Assembly (NCBI GenBank): GCA_025462885.1
Contig: JAOAPN010000004.1
Location: forward strand, 699,122-763,121
Reading direction: 5' to 3'
DNA from: Acidobacteriaceae bacterium
Lineage (GTDB): Bacteria > Acidobacteriota > Terriglobia > Terriglobales > Acidobacteriaceae
Length of the DNA stretch: 64,000 bases
The position numbers and the translations under genes are program-made. Each line of letters starts with the position of its first letter. Position 1 is the stretch's first letter. Shown one piece after another: positions 1 through 8,880 of the stretch. The notes under the pieces are model-generated. The model saw nothing but the letters and a program-made list of their open reading frames with translations. It did not search any database and was not told the DNA's origin.

Positions 1-85
1 ATAAATTCTGGTTGAGAGCGAGGGCCGGGGCTGCGGAGAGAGCGGTCTTGAGGAGGTCGCGACGAGAGAGTCGGGTTGCACACAT
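1..85 (-). CDS. 5' end of a Tat-exported protein (cut by window edge)
   Basis: Only the first 28 codons lie in the window, read from an ATG at 85 towards base 1. The peptide begins MCATRLSRRDLLKTALSAAP: a twin-arginine motif (SRRDLLK) followed by an alanine-rich hydrophobic stretch, the layout of a Tat signal peptide. The mature protein lies outside the window, so its function cannot be told; Tat substrates are often redox enzymes or folded periplasmic hydrolases. The phosphatase gene that follows in the window ends at 154 on the same strand, so this gene is downstream of it with a gap of about 70 bases and may be co-transcribed. Confidence 0.55.
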   Translation of the reverse strand, partial: MCATRLSRRDLLKTALSAAPALALNQNL

Positions 86-153
86 AGAGCGCCATCATAG
101 CCAAGGAGAATGGGACGGTAAAGTGTGACGCAATCGGGCGTTCGTGCGATCTG

Positions 154-2190
154 CTAAAGGACTCTCAAGACCACTACGGTCTCATCATCGAAGTGGGCTG
201 TGCCGGACTGAAATTTGGCGACGGCATCGAGAATGGCTTCAGCGGCGGTAGCGGCGGTGGGGCAGGGGTTGGACTGTAGGACGCTTATCAGGCGTTCATC
301 GCCGAACATCTCGCCGGCGGAGTTCTCCGCATCCACGATGCCGTCGGAGAAGAAGACGATCAGATCGCCGGGTTGGGTGGAGAGGGTGAACTCTTCGTAC
401 TCGACGTCAGGGAAGAGACCGAGGGGAAAACCTTCCGCCTTGATGGTCTTCACCGAGACGTTACAGGTCTGGGGCGCTGCTGGAGCAGACTTCGCACGGG
501 ATTTTCCGGTGGGCGGCGGGACGGGGGTGGCGGGATGTGCACTTCCGTTCGGGATGGACAGATTCGAGACGGCCGAGACGAACAGGGGCTGGACCGAGCC
601 GGCGTTGGCGATCTGGAGGGTCTGGTTGGAGTCGTCCCAGACGGCCATCAGCATGGTGACGTATTGGGAGTCAAGTTTGCGCTCCTGAAGCTGGTCATTG
701 AGTGCGGCCAGCATGGCTGCGGGGGAGAGGTGCTGGTTTGCCAGCGAACGCAGGATTCCGCTGACCAGCGCAGCATAGAGGGCAGCGGGAGCAGCCTTGC
801 CGGAGACGTCTCCAACGGCGAGAGCGACACGGCCAGGACCGTAGTCGAGAAAGTCATAGATGTCTCCGCCGATGGAGCGCGCGGCCATGAACTGGGCGGC
901 GATCTCGGCCCGCTGCATCGGCGGTGGAAAGGGAGGCATGAGCCGAAGCTGGACCTGCCGGGCCATCTCGAGGTCGCGCTCCATGCGCTGTTCTTCTTCG
1001 TGGATGCGCTGGTAGAGCCGGGCATTTGCGATGGAGATGGCGACTTGTGCAGCAAGGGTGCTGAGCGTCTTTTGGTGGTCCTCGTTGAAGTAGTTGACCC
1101 GGGTGTGCTCGAGGTCAAGGACGCCGATAACTTTGCCCTTGTAGATCAATGGGACGGAGAGTTCCGACCGCGTCTCGGGGTTTTCGGCGACGTAGCGCGG
1201 ATCTTTGCGGACGTCCTGGGCAAGGACGGGTTCGCGCAATTCAGCAGCGGCACCGATAATGCCCTCGCCAAGGACGATCGTGCGCTCACGGGTGACGCGT
1301 TCACCGTATCGCGAGGAGAAGCGGTGTTCGAGGCGCTCGCGTCGATCGTTCCAGAGCAGAATGGTGAACATCTGGAAGTCGATGACGCGTTTGAGCAGGT
1401 GACCGATGCGTTCTAGAAGGTCATCGAGATCGAGGATGCTGGTGATCTCGCGGGAGATCTCGTTGAGGACAGTAAGAGTCTGGGCCTGGCGGGAGACGCG
1501 GGTGTAGAGCCGTGCGTTTTCAACCGCGACCGCCATGCGGGAGGCGACGAGTTCCAGTAGACGCTGGTGTTCCGCGGTGAAGAAGGCGGGGCTTTCGGAC
1601 TGTATATCAATGACGCCAATGACCTTATTCTTGATGATCAATGGCACCGCGAGCTCGGACCGGACGTGGGGGTTGGCGTCGATGTAGTGCTCGACGTAGT
1701 TGCCGGGAGTGCCGACGTCGTCGATCAGGATGGATTTGCGATGCAGGGCAGCCTGGCCGACGATACCGCGGCCGCGCTTGATGCGCATCCGCTCAATCTC
1801 GGGAGTATGGCCGGTCTGAAAACGCATCCAGAGTTCGTGGGTGCGGTCATTGAGGAGGAGAATGGCGAAGATGCGGTAGTCGATCACGGCGCGTACGAGG
1901 TCGGCGACGCGGTGCATCAGGGTATTAAGGTCGAGGGTGGTATTGAGGGCGTCGGCCAGGCGATGGAGAAAGTCGATCTGCAGCGGCTCGACGCGAATAT
2001 TGTGCGAGATCTGGGCAGATGAAGACCCGGGCGCGGGAGGACCGCCTAGAGCCGAGGAATCGCCGGGAGTTGGGGAACTGCCGAGCGCAGGGGGGTAGTC
2101 ACCCTCAAATTGAGCTTCGGCCCCGGATTCGGGGTGAGTGAAGTCGCCGCCAGCGGCGGTGGGACGGCGGGATTTGGTGGGGGTCGACAT
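154..2190 (-). CDS. PP2C-type (SpoIIE/RsbU) phosphatase with two GAF domains
   Basis: A 678-residue cytosolic signalling phosphatase. After a Pro/Ser-rich, probably disordered first 70 residues come two GAF sensor domains (about 75-230 and 245-400), each carrying the GAF-typical 'SELAVPLI' or 'SELSVPLI' strand followed by 'VIGVIDI' or 'VIGVLDL'. A short helical linker (about 400-430) leads to a SpoIIE phosphatase domain with 'ARSIGGDIYDF' and 'GDVSGKAAPAAL' (metal-binding Asp residues) and 'FFSDGIVDAEN'. The family removes phosphate from anti-sigma-factor antagonists in partner-switching stress pathways; no such partner is encoded nearby. The preferred start is the ATG at 2190; a TTG one codon earlier is also in frame. 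The GAF ligands cannot be predicted. Confidence 0.9.
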   Translation of the reverse strand: MSTPTKSRRPTAAGGDFTHPESGAEAQFEGDYPPALGSSPTPGDSSALGGPPAPGSSSAQISHNIRVEPLQIDFLHRLADALNTTLDLNTLMHRVADLVRAVIDYRIFAILLLNDRTHELWMRFQTGHTPEIERMRIKRGRGIVGQAALHRKSILIDDVGTPGNYVEHYIDANPHVRSELAVPLIIKNKVIGVIDIQSESPAFFTAEHQRLLELVASRMAVAVENARLYTRVSRQAQTLTVLNEISREITSILDLDDLLERIGHLLKRVIDFQMFTILLWNDRRERLEHRFSSRYGERVTRERTIVLGEGIIGAAAELREPVLAQDVRKDPRYVAENPETRSELSVPLIYKGKVIGVLDLEHTRVNYFNEDHQKTLSTLAAQVAISIANARLYQRIHEEEQRMERDLEMARQVQLRLMPPFPPPMQRAEIAAQFMAARSIGGDIYDFLDYGPGRVALAVGDVSGKAAPAALYAALVSGILRSLANQHLSPAAMLAALNDQLQERKLDSQYVTMLMAVWDDSNQTLQIANAGSVQPLFVSAVSNLSIPNGSAHPATPVPPPTGKSRAKSAPAAPQTCNVSVKTIKAEGFPLGLFPDVEYEEFTLSTQPGDLIVFFSDGIVDAENSAGEMFGDERLISVLQSNPCPTAATAAEAILDAVAKFQSGTAHFDDETVVVLRVL

Positions 2191-2338
2191 CAAAAGCTGA
2201 TGATACTACCCGGGTGGTCGGCGAGCGAGGCGAACGGGTTGATTGGGGAGATGCCCCTGTGCGCTTACTTCAGCACAAGTCCTTTTGGTGCAGCACCCAC
2301 TCTCTTTCGTGAGTGCCGCTTTCTGACATGAGACGTTC

Positions 2339-3139
2339 TTAGTAGCCGGTGCTGGCGGTGTCGGACGGAGCTAGCCCGGCGAGTTCGGCGAGAATCTTGA
2401 CGCTGGCGCTGGCACCGATTCGGTTCGCCCCGGCCTTGAGCATGGCCGTTGCGTCGGCCAGGGAACGGATACCTCCCGAAGCTTTGACGCCGGCGCGGCT
2501 GCCAGCGACTCCGCGGAGAGTTGCGATGTCGTCGACGGTGGCACCTCCGTTGGAGAAGCCGGTGCTGGTCTTGAGGAAGTCAGCTCCGGCGGAAAGAGCG
2601 ATCTCCGAGGCGCGCAGCTTCTCTTCGTAGCTGAGGAGGCAGGTCTCCAGGATGACTTTAACAATCGCTCCTGAACCGTGTGCGAGTTCAACCACGCCGT
2701 GAATGTCGTTGTAGATCGCCTCAAAGTCACTGGACTGACCGGATTTGAGTAGGCCAATGTTGAGGACCATGTCGACATCATGCGCTCCAAGCTTCAGGAC
2801 GCGGACCGTCTCGTCGCGTTTAGAGCTGGAGAGGGTCGCTCCCAGGGGGAATCCGATGACGACTCCGACGGGGACGCCGGTCCCGGCAAGGGCGGAGTGG
2901 GCGACGGCCACCCAGGTGGGGTTGACCATGGCGCAGGCGAAGCGGTGTTCGGCGGCTTCGTGGCAGATCTGGAGGACTTGTGCGCGGGTCGCGTCGGGTT
3001 TCAGCAGGGTGTGATCGAGCACGGCTGCGAGGTTCTGCTGGGAGGATAGGGTGAGGGCCGCAAAGGCTGCTGCGTCATACGGAGGCAGCGCGTTGGTAAC
3101 AGTTGCTGCTGCGTTTCCAGAAATGGGAGAGGTGCTCAA
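2339..3139 (-). CDS. deoC: deoxyribose-phosphate aldolase
   Basis: Cleaves 2-deoxyribose 5-phosphate to glyceraldehyde 3-phosphate and acetaldehyde in deoxynucleoside catabolism. The 266-residue TIM barrel shows the Schiff-base lysine in 'FLKTSTGF' (K189), the second active-site lysine in 'VKASGGIR' (K218), and 'DHTLLKP' and 'VDMVLNIG' (D123), all typical of DeoC. The start is a TTG at 3139: AAGGAG lies six bases upstream and no ATG occurs before the conserved fold begins. About 20 residues precede the usual DeoC core. No other deo genes are adjacent; the next gene upstream on the same strand is the UdgX-like gene, 111 bases away. Confidence 0.95.
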   Translation of the reverse strand: MSTSPISGNAAATVTNALPPYDAAAFAALTLSSQQNLAAVLDHTLLKPDATRAQVLQICHEAAEHRFACAMVNPTWVAVAHSALAGTGVPVGVVIGFPLGATLSSSKRDETVRVLKLGAHDVDMVLNIGLLKSGQSSDFEAIYNDIHGVVELAHGSGAIVKVILETCLLSYEEKLRASEIALSAGADFLKTSTGFSNGGATVDDIATLRGVAGSRAGVKASGGIRSLADATAMLKAGANRIGASASVKILAELAGLAPSDTASTGY

Positions 3140-3174
3140 GTGAATCTCCTTGCTATAAGTTGCACGTTCTAATA

Positions 3175-3199
3175 CCTCAGCTGCTCTATTGGGCTGAGG
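3175..3199. promoter_or_regulatory. Short inverted repeat in the deoC leader
   Basis: CCTCAGC (3175-3181) and GCTGAGG (3193-3199) form a perfect 7-base inverted repeat with an 11-base spacer, 36 bases upstream of the deoC TTG start. It could be an operator, a leader hairpin or the end of the upstream transcript. There is no T-tract on the minus strand, so termination is not favoured. Chance is possible at this length. Confidence 0.3.
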
Positions 3200-3250
3200 G
3201 GCTCCAACGGGAGCTGCCGGTTGGCTCGCTGCCGAACCGGGTACTTTCTA

Positions 3251-4861
3251 TCATACGAGGGTTGCGGTTGGTTTAAGTGCGAGCAGCGCGGCGTGGGCCA
3301 GATCGGTCTTGAAAAGCGTAAGCATCTGATGACGCGATTCTTCGTCGCGGGCACGCAGAATCGCGGAGGGATGGAGTGTGGCGATGACTTGATCGGCAAA
3401 GGGGGTGTTGAGCACTTTCCCACGGTCGCGCATCAGGCCGAATGTGCCTCCCAACAGAGATTTGGAGGCGGAAGCGCCGAGGCAGAGGATAACCCGGGGT
3501 TTGAGAGCTTCGATCTCGGCCAGGAGCCATGGACGACACGCCATGATCTCCGACATGCGGGGATTCTGGTGGAGACGAAGCTTGCCGCGCTGGGTGAATT
3601 TGAAGTGCTTCACGGCGTTGGTGACGTAGAGCAGGGAGCGATCGATGTCCAGTTCGGCTAAAGTGGCGTCGAGGAGTTTGCCGGCGGGACCGACGAAAGG
3701 GCGGCCCTGGAGGTCTTCCTGATCTCCGGGTTGCTCGCCTACGACGAGGAGTCTGGCGTGAGCGGAACCGTTGCCGAGAACGACCTGGGTTGCATGGCAG
3801 TACAGGTCGCAGCCTTTGCAGGCAGGGAGGGCAGCGGCGATCGAACGAAGCGTGGGGTGCTCCGGTACGAAGGGCTGGGCCGTCTCTTTTTGCTGCTGCC
3901 GGGCGACCATGCTGGCGACTCGCGTCTTGGATTGGGTGATGAGCGTAGGGAGGAGAGTGATCTCCGGCAGGTTCTTCCAGTAGCGGACGGGCATCTCCGA
4001 GCGCATCGCCGATGGGTTCAGACGTGCCGGGTTATAGATGCTGGCATAGTAGCTCCGCCACAGGTCTTCTAACTCATCTTCATCGGGAGTCGATTCACGC
4101 GGAAGCCCAGGAGCCAAGGTGAGCTGTTTCGTCGTCGGATCCCAGGACACGCTGGCATCGGGTGTCAGGATCGTCCATCGCATAATGGCAAAGCGTTCTG
4201 CGAAGAATGGCGCTGCGAGGGGCAGGATGCGGTGGTCGGGTTGGTACCAGGCGATGAAATGCTCACACTCATCCGGAGTGGTCGGGGGAGGGTCACACTG
4301 CTCGATCTCAGTTTTATTTACGCCGAAAGGCGTAGGCGTAACCAGCACCAGATGGTGAGGCTTAGGTTGATTCAGACCGGGCGGTTGAGAGACCTCACTG
4401 GGCGGCAGAGGCTCGTCGAATACCTCGGGTCGATGGTCGGCCAGGAGCAGCTCGCCGGGTTTGAGAACCTTCCGAAACCGGACGAAGGCGTGCATCTTGT
4501 GAAGGTCACGCCGGACCTGCGCGGCCAAGCGTTGGAGTTCGGCGACGTCAGGATCGGTCTTCAGATTCAAGAGAGAACGGTTGGTCTGGAGCCGATAGAG
4601 GATGCGGTAGAGAAGATTCCAGCGGGCTGGGTTGCGGTGAACCGCAGCGATGGCCGCATCGTCGAGAAATGCCTTCGAGGTGTGGGGGCGGGGGAACGGG
4701 GTGCCGGTTGGGGTTCCTTCAACTTCCAGTGCAAGGGTGAAGGGAATGGAGGTCGCGGCGTCCTGAAGATCGAGTTCAGAGGGTAGATAGCCAGCGTGAA
4801 GCGCCTCGCGAGCGGCCTCGCGCCAGGCTTCGAAGTCGGGTTCGAGGAGGATGTGCTTCAT
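3251..4861 (-). CDS. UdgX-type uracil-DNA-binding protein fused to a DUF4130-like domain
   Basis: 536 residues in two parts. The N-terminal half (about 1-290) matches the DUF4130/TIGR03915 type, with 'NLLYRILYRLQ' and 'DLHKMHAFVRFRKV'. The C-terminal part (about 335-530) is a family-4-like uracil-DNA glycosylase of the UdgX type. It has likely Fe-S cysteines C348, C351, C442 and C460, motif A GEQPG (375-379), 'TNAVKHFKF' (414-422), an R-loop ending GKLRLH (426-431) and 'HPSAILR' (497-503). UdgX proteins bind uracil in DNA covalently through the loop histidine; the classical loop is KRRIH, and here it is KLRLH with the histidine (H431) kept. The radical-SAM partner often found beside this fusion is not in the neighbourhood. 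The start is an ATG 71 bases from the divergent S4 gene. Confidence 0.88.
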   Translation of the reverse strand: MKHILLEPDFEAWREAAREALHAGYLPSELDLQDAATSIPFTLALEVEGTPTGTPFPRPHTSKAFLDDAAIAAVHRNPARWNLLYRILYRLQTNRSLLNLKTDPDVAELQRLAAQVRRDLHKMHAFVRFRKVLKPGELLLADHRPEVFDEPLPPSEVSQPPGLNQPKPHHLVLVTPTPFGVNKTEIEQCDPPPTTPDECEHFIAWYQPDHRILPLAAPFFAERFAIMRWTILTPDASVSWDPTTKQLTLAPGLPRESTPDEDELEDLWRSYYASIYNPARLNPSAMRSEMPVRYWKNLPEITLLPTLITQSKTRVASMVARQQQKETAQPFVPEHPTLRSIAAALPACKGCDLYCHATQVVLGNGSAHARLLVVGEQPGDQEDLQGRPFVGPAGKLLDATLAELDIDRSLLYVTNAVKHFKFTQRGKLRLHQNPRMSEIMACRPWLLAEIEALKPRVILCLGASASKSLLGGTFGLMRDRGKVLNTPFADQVIATLHPSAILRARDEESRHQMLTLFKTDLAHAALLALKPTATLV

Positions 4862-4932
4862 CGCTGCTGGCTTGGATGCTGTGTGAGACCGGAAAGAGAC
4901 AGCCGCATGCTCTGTGATTGAAAATAGTCGCT

Positions 4933-5322
4933 ATGAGTGGTGTGCGGATAGACAAATGGCTTTGGGCGGCGCGGTTCTTCAAGACGCGGACGCTGGCAGC
5001 GGATGCCTGCGAGATGGGGCGAGTGGATTCGAATGGGATGCGAGCGAAAGCATCCCGGGAAGTCCGGGCCGGTGACCAGTTGCGGGTGAAGAGCGAGGCA
5101 GGGGAGTTCGTACTGGAGGTTCTGGTGCCGGGGCAGGTGCGTGGTCCCGCCGCCGTGGCCCAGACCATGTACAAAGAGACTCCTGAAAGCCGGGAGGCAC
5201 GGCTGAAGGCCGCCGAGGAACAAAAAGCTCTGGCCAAGCTGGGCATGGTGGACCTGGGACGTCCCAGCAAGAAGGGCCGACGGGACATTCAGAAATGGAA
5301 GGGGCAGATTCATCGATTTTGA
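4933..5322 (+). CDS. S4-domain RNA-binding protein (Hsp15/RqcP-like)
   Basis: A 129-residue basic protein beginning with an S4 domain: 'RIDKWLWAARFFKTRTLA' followed by 'RVDSNGMRAKASREVRAGD', the layout of heat-shock protein 15 (HslR) and related ribosome-associated proteins that bind 50S subunits carrying stalled peptidyl-tRNA. The tail (about 80-129) is charged and ends with 'KKGRRDIQKWKG', a typical Hsp15-like basic end. The ATG at 4933 starts right at the S4 domain; an upstream TTG at 4918 adds five residues and is less likely. It diverges from the UdgX-like gene across a 71-base intergenic region. RqcP or HslR cannot be chosen from sequence alone. Confidence 0.85.
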   Translation: MSGVRIDKWLWAARFFKTRTLAADACEMGRVDSNGMRAKASREVRAGDQLRVKSEAGEFVLEVLVPGQVRGPAAVAQTMYKETPESREARLKAAEEQKALAKLGMVDLGRPSKKGRRDIQKWKGQIHRF

Positions 5323-5357
5323 ACGCTGCTGGAGAACGGGCTAGAGAACGCCGCTCG

Positions 5358-5419
5358 GCATTTTGAGAAATATTACTGTTATTACTTTAGCGAAATAAAA
5401 ACGAAACAGCATTTTGAGA
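5358..5419. repeat. Direct repeat in an A+T-rich leader
   Basis: GCATTTTGAGA occurs twice, at 5358-5368 and 5409-5419 (51 bases apart), in an unusually A+T-rich stretch just upstream of the monooxygenase ATG at 5457. Direct repeats in a promoter region may bind an activator, but no promoter was assigned and chance cannot be excluded. Confidence 0.3.
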
Positions 5420-5456
5420 TTTGGGTCGATTTAGGACGGTGAACATCTATTGAAAT

Positions 5457-6494
5457 ATGACGGTTTCGGGTGAAAAGACAGAGTTGAGGTTGTCGGTTTT
5501 AGATCAATCGCCTGTGGCCGCCGGTAGCTCTCCGGGTGACGCTTTGCAGAACTCGATTGCCTTGGCGCGCAAGGTGGATGCGCTGGGGTATACCCGATTC
5601 TGGATGTCGGAGCATCATGCCATGGACACGCTGGCGTGTACGGCTCCTGAGATCATGCTGGCTCGGATTGGTGCTGAGACGCAGCGGATACGGATTGGGT
5701 CTGGCGGGATCATGCTGCCGCATTACTCGGCGTTGAAGGTTGCGGAGGTGTTTCGGACGCTGCATGCGCTGTATCCGGGACGAGTGGACCTGGGGATCGG
5801 CCGCGCGCCCGGTGGAGGTCCGGTGGAGGCGATGGCTCTCAAGAGAGATCGTAAATCTCGGCCTCTGGACGATTTTCCAGAGCAGGTCGCGGAGTTGCTG
5901 GCCTATTTCTATAAGGACTTTCCGGTCGGGCATCCGTTTGCCGGGTTGAAGGTTTCGCCGGAGGTAGCGGGCGCTCCGGATGTGTGGATGCTGGGATCGA
6001 GTATGTGGAGTTCAGCGGCTGGAGCGGACTTCGGGTTGCCCTACGCCTTTGCCCACTTCTTCAGCCCGGTTCACACCCGCGCTGCGATCGAAGCGTATCA
6101 ACGCAACTTCATCCCAGCCTCGCGGGAGGGTGCGCGCAGCAGGCCGGAAGCGATAGTCGCAGTAGGGGTGATCTGCGCCGACACGCAGGAAGAGGCGGAT
6201 TATCTGCACAGCAGCGTGCGAGTCCTACAGCGGCGGATCCGTACTGGAGACCGCAGGCCGATTGCGGCTCCCGATGATGCGCTGCGGGAGTTGCGGGCCT
6301 TCGGGGACATGGCGGTCGAAGAAGGGGAGTGGCCGAGATATTTTGTGGGGACGCCGTCGGTCGTCGGCGAGCGGCTGCGGAATATGGCTTCCGACCTCGG
6401 CATCGGGGAGCTGGTGGTCAATACAATCACGTGGGACCAGGCTGCTCGGCTGCGAAGTTACGAACTGCTGGCGCAGGAGTTTTCACTGAGCTGA
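5457..6494 (+). CDS. LLM-class flavin-dependent oxidoreductase (MsnO8-type)
   Basis: A 345-residue luciferase-like monooxygenase with a bacterial-luciferase TIM-barrel fold that uses reduced flavin and O2 on an unknown substrate. Family features are the opening 'LSVLDQSPVAAG', then 'RFWMSEHHAMD', 'RIRIGSGGIMLPHYS', 'GRVDLGIGRAPGG' and, near the end, 'ELVVNTITWD'. This set is typical of 'luciferase family oxidoreductase, group 1' (TIGR03558). It is monocistronic, preceded by an A+T-rich leader with a direct repeat. Its 3' end overlaps the convergent ClC gene by 37 bases (6458-6494). No flavin reductase is adjacent. Confidence 0.9.
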   Translation: MTVSGEKTELRLSVLDQSPVAAGSSPGDALQNSIALARKVDALGYTRFWMSEHHAMDTLACTAPEIMLARIGAETQRIRIGSGGIMLPHYSALKVAEVFRTLHALYPGRVDLGIGRAPGGGPVEAMALKRDRKSRPLDDFPEQVAELLAYFYKDFPVGHPFAGLKVSPEVAGAPDVWMLGSSMWSSAAGADFGLPYAFAHFFSPVHTRAAIEAYQRNFIPASREGARSRPEAIVAVGVICADTQEEADYLHSSVRVLQRRIRTGDRRPIAAPDDALRELRAFGDMAVEEGEWPRYFVGTPSVVGERLRNMASDLGIGELVVNTITWDQAARLRSYELLAQEFSLS

Positions 6495-7813
6495 GGAGCT
6501 GTCGGCAGGCTGCGTCTAGCGGAAAAGATCGAGCCGTTAGCGATCCGGCTATGGGTGAGGATTGCAAGGGCGACCGCCAGCAGCAGAGGGATCAGGAGGG
6601 CGTCGCCGCGGTGGGTCATCTCCAGGAGAAAAAGCACGGCGGAGAGCGGGGCCTGGGTGCCGGCTGCCAGGGTGGCTCCTGCGCCGATGAAGGCAAAGGT
6701 GAGGGCATTGTCAGCGGGCACTCCGAGGTGCAGGAGTGAGGCGACGCGTACCCAGAGGCCGGCGATGAGAGATCCGAGAATGGCTCCGATGCTCATGACC
6801 GGAGTAAAGAGCCCTCCGAGCGCTCCGCTCCGCAGACTTGCTACGGTGGCGATGGGTCGCAGGAACAGCAGGACGACGAGAGCAGGAACGGTCTCGCGAT
6901 TGGAGAAGATGCTTTGAATGGCCTCCTTTCCGTTACCCAGCAGTTCCGGGTAAGGGAGTGACGCGACTCCGACGCAGGTGAGAACGATGATGGGCGCGAT
7001 CAGCACAAAGCCCCCACGCGGTCGATGCCGACACGCCCAGGCAATCAGGCGCACGAAGGCAGCGGAACCTACGCCGCAGAACGGGCCCGCTAAGAGAGCG
7101 AATACCAGCGCGGAGACAGTGAATGGCAGGGCCGGAACCTGATAGGCGGGAACATTCGGCAGCAGAAGCCACGAGCACGCCGTCGCGATGCAGGAGGTCG
7201 CGGTAGCTGCGAGGACTGCCTGGATCGAGAAGCTGCCGAGAACGATTTCGACGGCGAAGATAGCGCCCGCGAAGGGAACGTTGTAGGCTGCGGCCATACC
7301 CGCCCCGGCCCCGCAAGCGATCAGCAGCTTGCGCTGTTGGGGTGTCAGGGGAGCGCGGTCGGAGATACGCGCGGCGACCAGAGAGGCAGCTTCCCGCAGA
7401 GCAGCTTCGCGGCCGAGCGGGACTCCCATGCCGACAGTCAGGATGGAGACGAAAGCTTCCGCCAGGGTCGGAAGGGTACGGGGCGATTCTGTCGTCGATG
7501 CCGCGCTGATTGGGGGACGAATCTTGAAGTGGCGTTCGAGCGCCATGAAGAGGCTCAGGATGATCCCGGCCAGCGTGAGCACGGCAATGCGACGAAAGGA
7601 CGAGGCGCTTGCGACATCTTCCAGCATGTTGCCCGTATGTCCGTTATAAGCGAGGCTCCCGATGACGTGCAGCATTCGGATGAGGAGTCCGGAGGCAAGT
7701 CCGCTGACTACCCCAATCAGCACAACAAGCAGCCAGAAGACCGGAGTAAGCTGCGGCGCGGCTTCTGGCTCTGAGGCAGTGGGTGTGCGGCGGGAGAGGT
7801 ACTGAGTGAGCAT
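6458..7813 (-). CDS. ClC-family chloride channel/antiporter
   Basis: A 451-residue integral inner-membrane protein with about ten or more hydrophobic helices. ClC signatures in order are 'GMGVPLGREAALRE' (the GREGP-type loop, with the gating glutamate kept in GRE but the following Gly-Pro replaced), 'GAGAGMAAAYNVPFAGAIFAVE' and 'GALGGLFTPVMSIGA'. The family carries out Cl-/H+ exchange or passive anion flux; which applies here cannot be told. No C-terminal CBS domains are present. It starts 23 bases downstream of the acid phosphatase gene on the same strand, so they may be co-transcribed. Its last 37 bases overlap the end of the convergent monooxygenase gene. Confidence 0.9.
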   Translation of the reverse strand: MLTQYLSRRTPTASEPEAAPQLTPVFWLLVVLIGVVSGLASGLLIRMLHVIGSLAYNGHTGNMLEDVASASSFRRIAVLTLAGIILSLFMALERHFKIRPPISAASTTESPRTLPTLAEAFVSILTVGMGVPLGREAALREAASLVAARISDRAPLTPQQRKLLIACGAGAGMAAAYNVPFAGAIFAVEIVLGSFSIQAVLAATATSCIATACSWLLLPNVPAYQVPALPFTVSALVFALLAGPFCGVGSAAFVRLIAWACRHRPRGGFVLIAPIIVLTCVGVASLPYPELLGNGKEAIQSIFSNRETVPALVVLLFLRPIATVASLRSGALGGLFTPVMSIGAILGSLIAGLWVRVASLLHLGVPADNALTFAFIGAGATLAAGTQAPLSAVLFLLEMTHRGDALLIPLLLAVALAILTHSRIANGSIFSARRSLPTAPQLSENSCASSS

Positions 7814-7836
7814 TTGGCTCGCTGGTCTCGAACTAT

Positions 7837-8670
7837 TTAAGGCAGGTAGTAGTAGGGGTTGGGCAGCTTGACGTTGAGATCAGCCTTCGGGGAGCTGTTG
7901 AGATCGCTCCACTGGTCCCCCATGTTGAGGATGAGGTGATAGCCCTGAGCGGTGATGCGGGCGCGGGCGGCGGCCTTGTACTCGGTGGTGGGGGTGGTTT
8001 TCTCAGAGTCTTCGCGGAGGATAAGTCCCTTCCAGCCTTTGTAGCCTGCCGCAGTAAGGTTGTGGGCAGTGGCTTCGGTCATCTCATGCGCCCGTCCGGT
8101 GAGGAAGAACACTTCGATACCCAGCGAGCGGGCATGGTTGAAGAGGCGGAGAGTTCCGGGAATCGGAATTGATGCCTCGGGCGAGACGATCCAGGCGTTG
8201 AACATCGAAGGGATGAAGCCGTAGTCCTCGCGCTCCTCTTCGCAGAAGGAGGAGAGCGAGGTCTCGTCGATGTCAAGAACGATGGCCATCTTTTCGGCCT
8301 TTTGTGGGGATGCCTTATGAACGGCGACGAGCGAATCAAGCTGAACTTCGGCGCGGCGGGTCTGGGCTTCGAGGTCGGTCCAGTAGCATCCGACGGAACC
8401 GGTGCACTGGGTATAGTCGGCGAGGCGATAGCGCTCGATTCCAAAGTTGGGGATAGGCTCTGCGGAGACGAGGAAGGTGGGGTCGGCTGCTGCTGCGGCA
8501 GCGATCGCCTGCAGCGCCTCACTGGTGGGACGCGGCGCTGGCGGACGGATGCTCTTCGCAGTGCTGGCGACCGGGCAGGATGGCGGTGCGGACTGTCCGA
8601 CGACACTGCATGCCGGTAGTAGGGCAATGAGAGTGATACGGGCTGCGAGTTTCAAAGAAGATAGGGTCAT
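7837..8670 (-). CDS. HAD-family acid phosphatase (class B/e(P4)-like), probable lipoprotein
   Basis: A phosphomonoesterase expected in the periplasm or anchored to the outer membrane. From the ATG at 8670 (277 residues) the protein opens with a signal sequence ending 'ALLPAC', a plausible lipobox. The HAD motif 'IVLDIDETSLSS' supplies the nucleophile/acid pair DxD, 'FFLTGRAHE' is motif II, and 'LNMGDQWSDL' is the last acidic motif. This matches acid phosphatase/e(P4)-type nucleotidases. In-frame starts at 8682 and 8766 exist, but the latter would put 32 polar residues before the signal peptide. The ClC gene follows 23 bases downstream. Confidence 0.85.
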   Translation of the reverse strand: MTLSSLKLAARITLIALLPACSVVGQSAPPSCPVASTAKSIRPPAPRPTSEALQAIAAAAAADPTFLVSAEPIPNFGIERYRLADYTQCTGSVGCYWTDLEAQTRRAEVQLDSLVAVHKASPQKAEKMAIVLDIDETSLSSFCEEEREDYGFIPSMFNAWIVSPEASIPIPGTLRLFNHARSLGIEVFFLTGRAHEMTEATAHNLTAAGYKGWKGLILREDSEKTTPTTEYKAAARARITAQGYHLILNMGDQWSDLNSSPKADLNVKLPNPYYYLP

Positions 8671-8880
8671 TGTTCCGATCATTCGTCTGCCCAATGCGGT
8701 CGGGACGAAGTTCAGGATCTGCCGATTCGCTGGGTCCAGCATACCTTTGACGAGAGCTTCGCTCATGATGGATCGTACCTGGCAATGCTGAGAGATAAAT
8801 GCAGTGACAGCTTTATAACATGACGGATCGCTCGCGCGAACCGGGATCGGGCGGGGCTGTAATGAGAATGTGTGCGAGCT

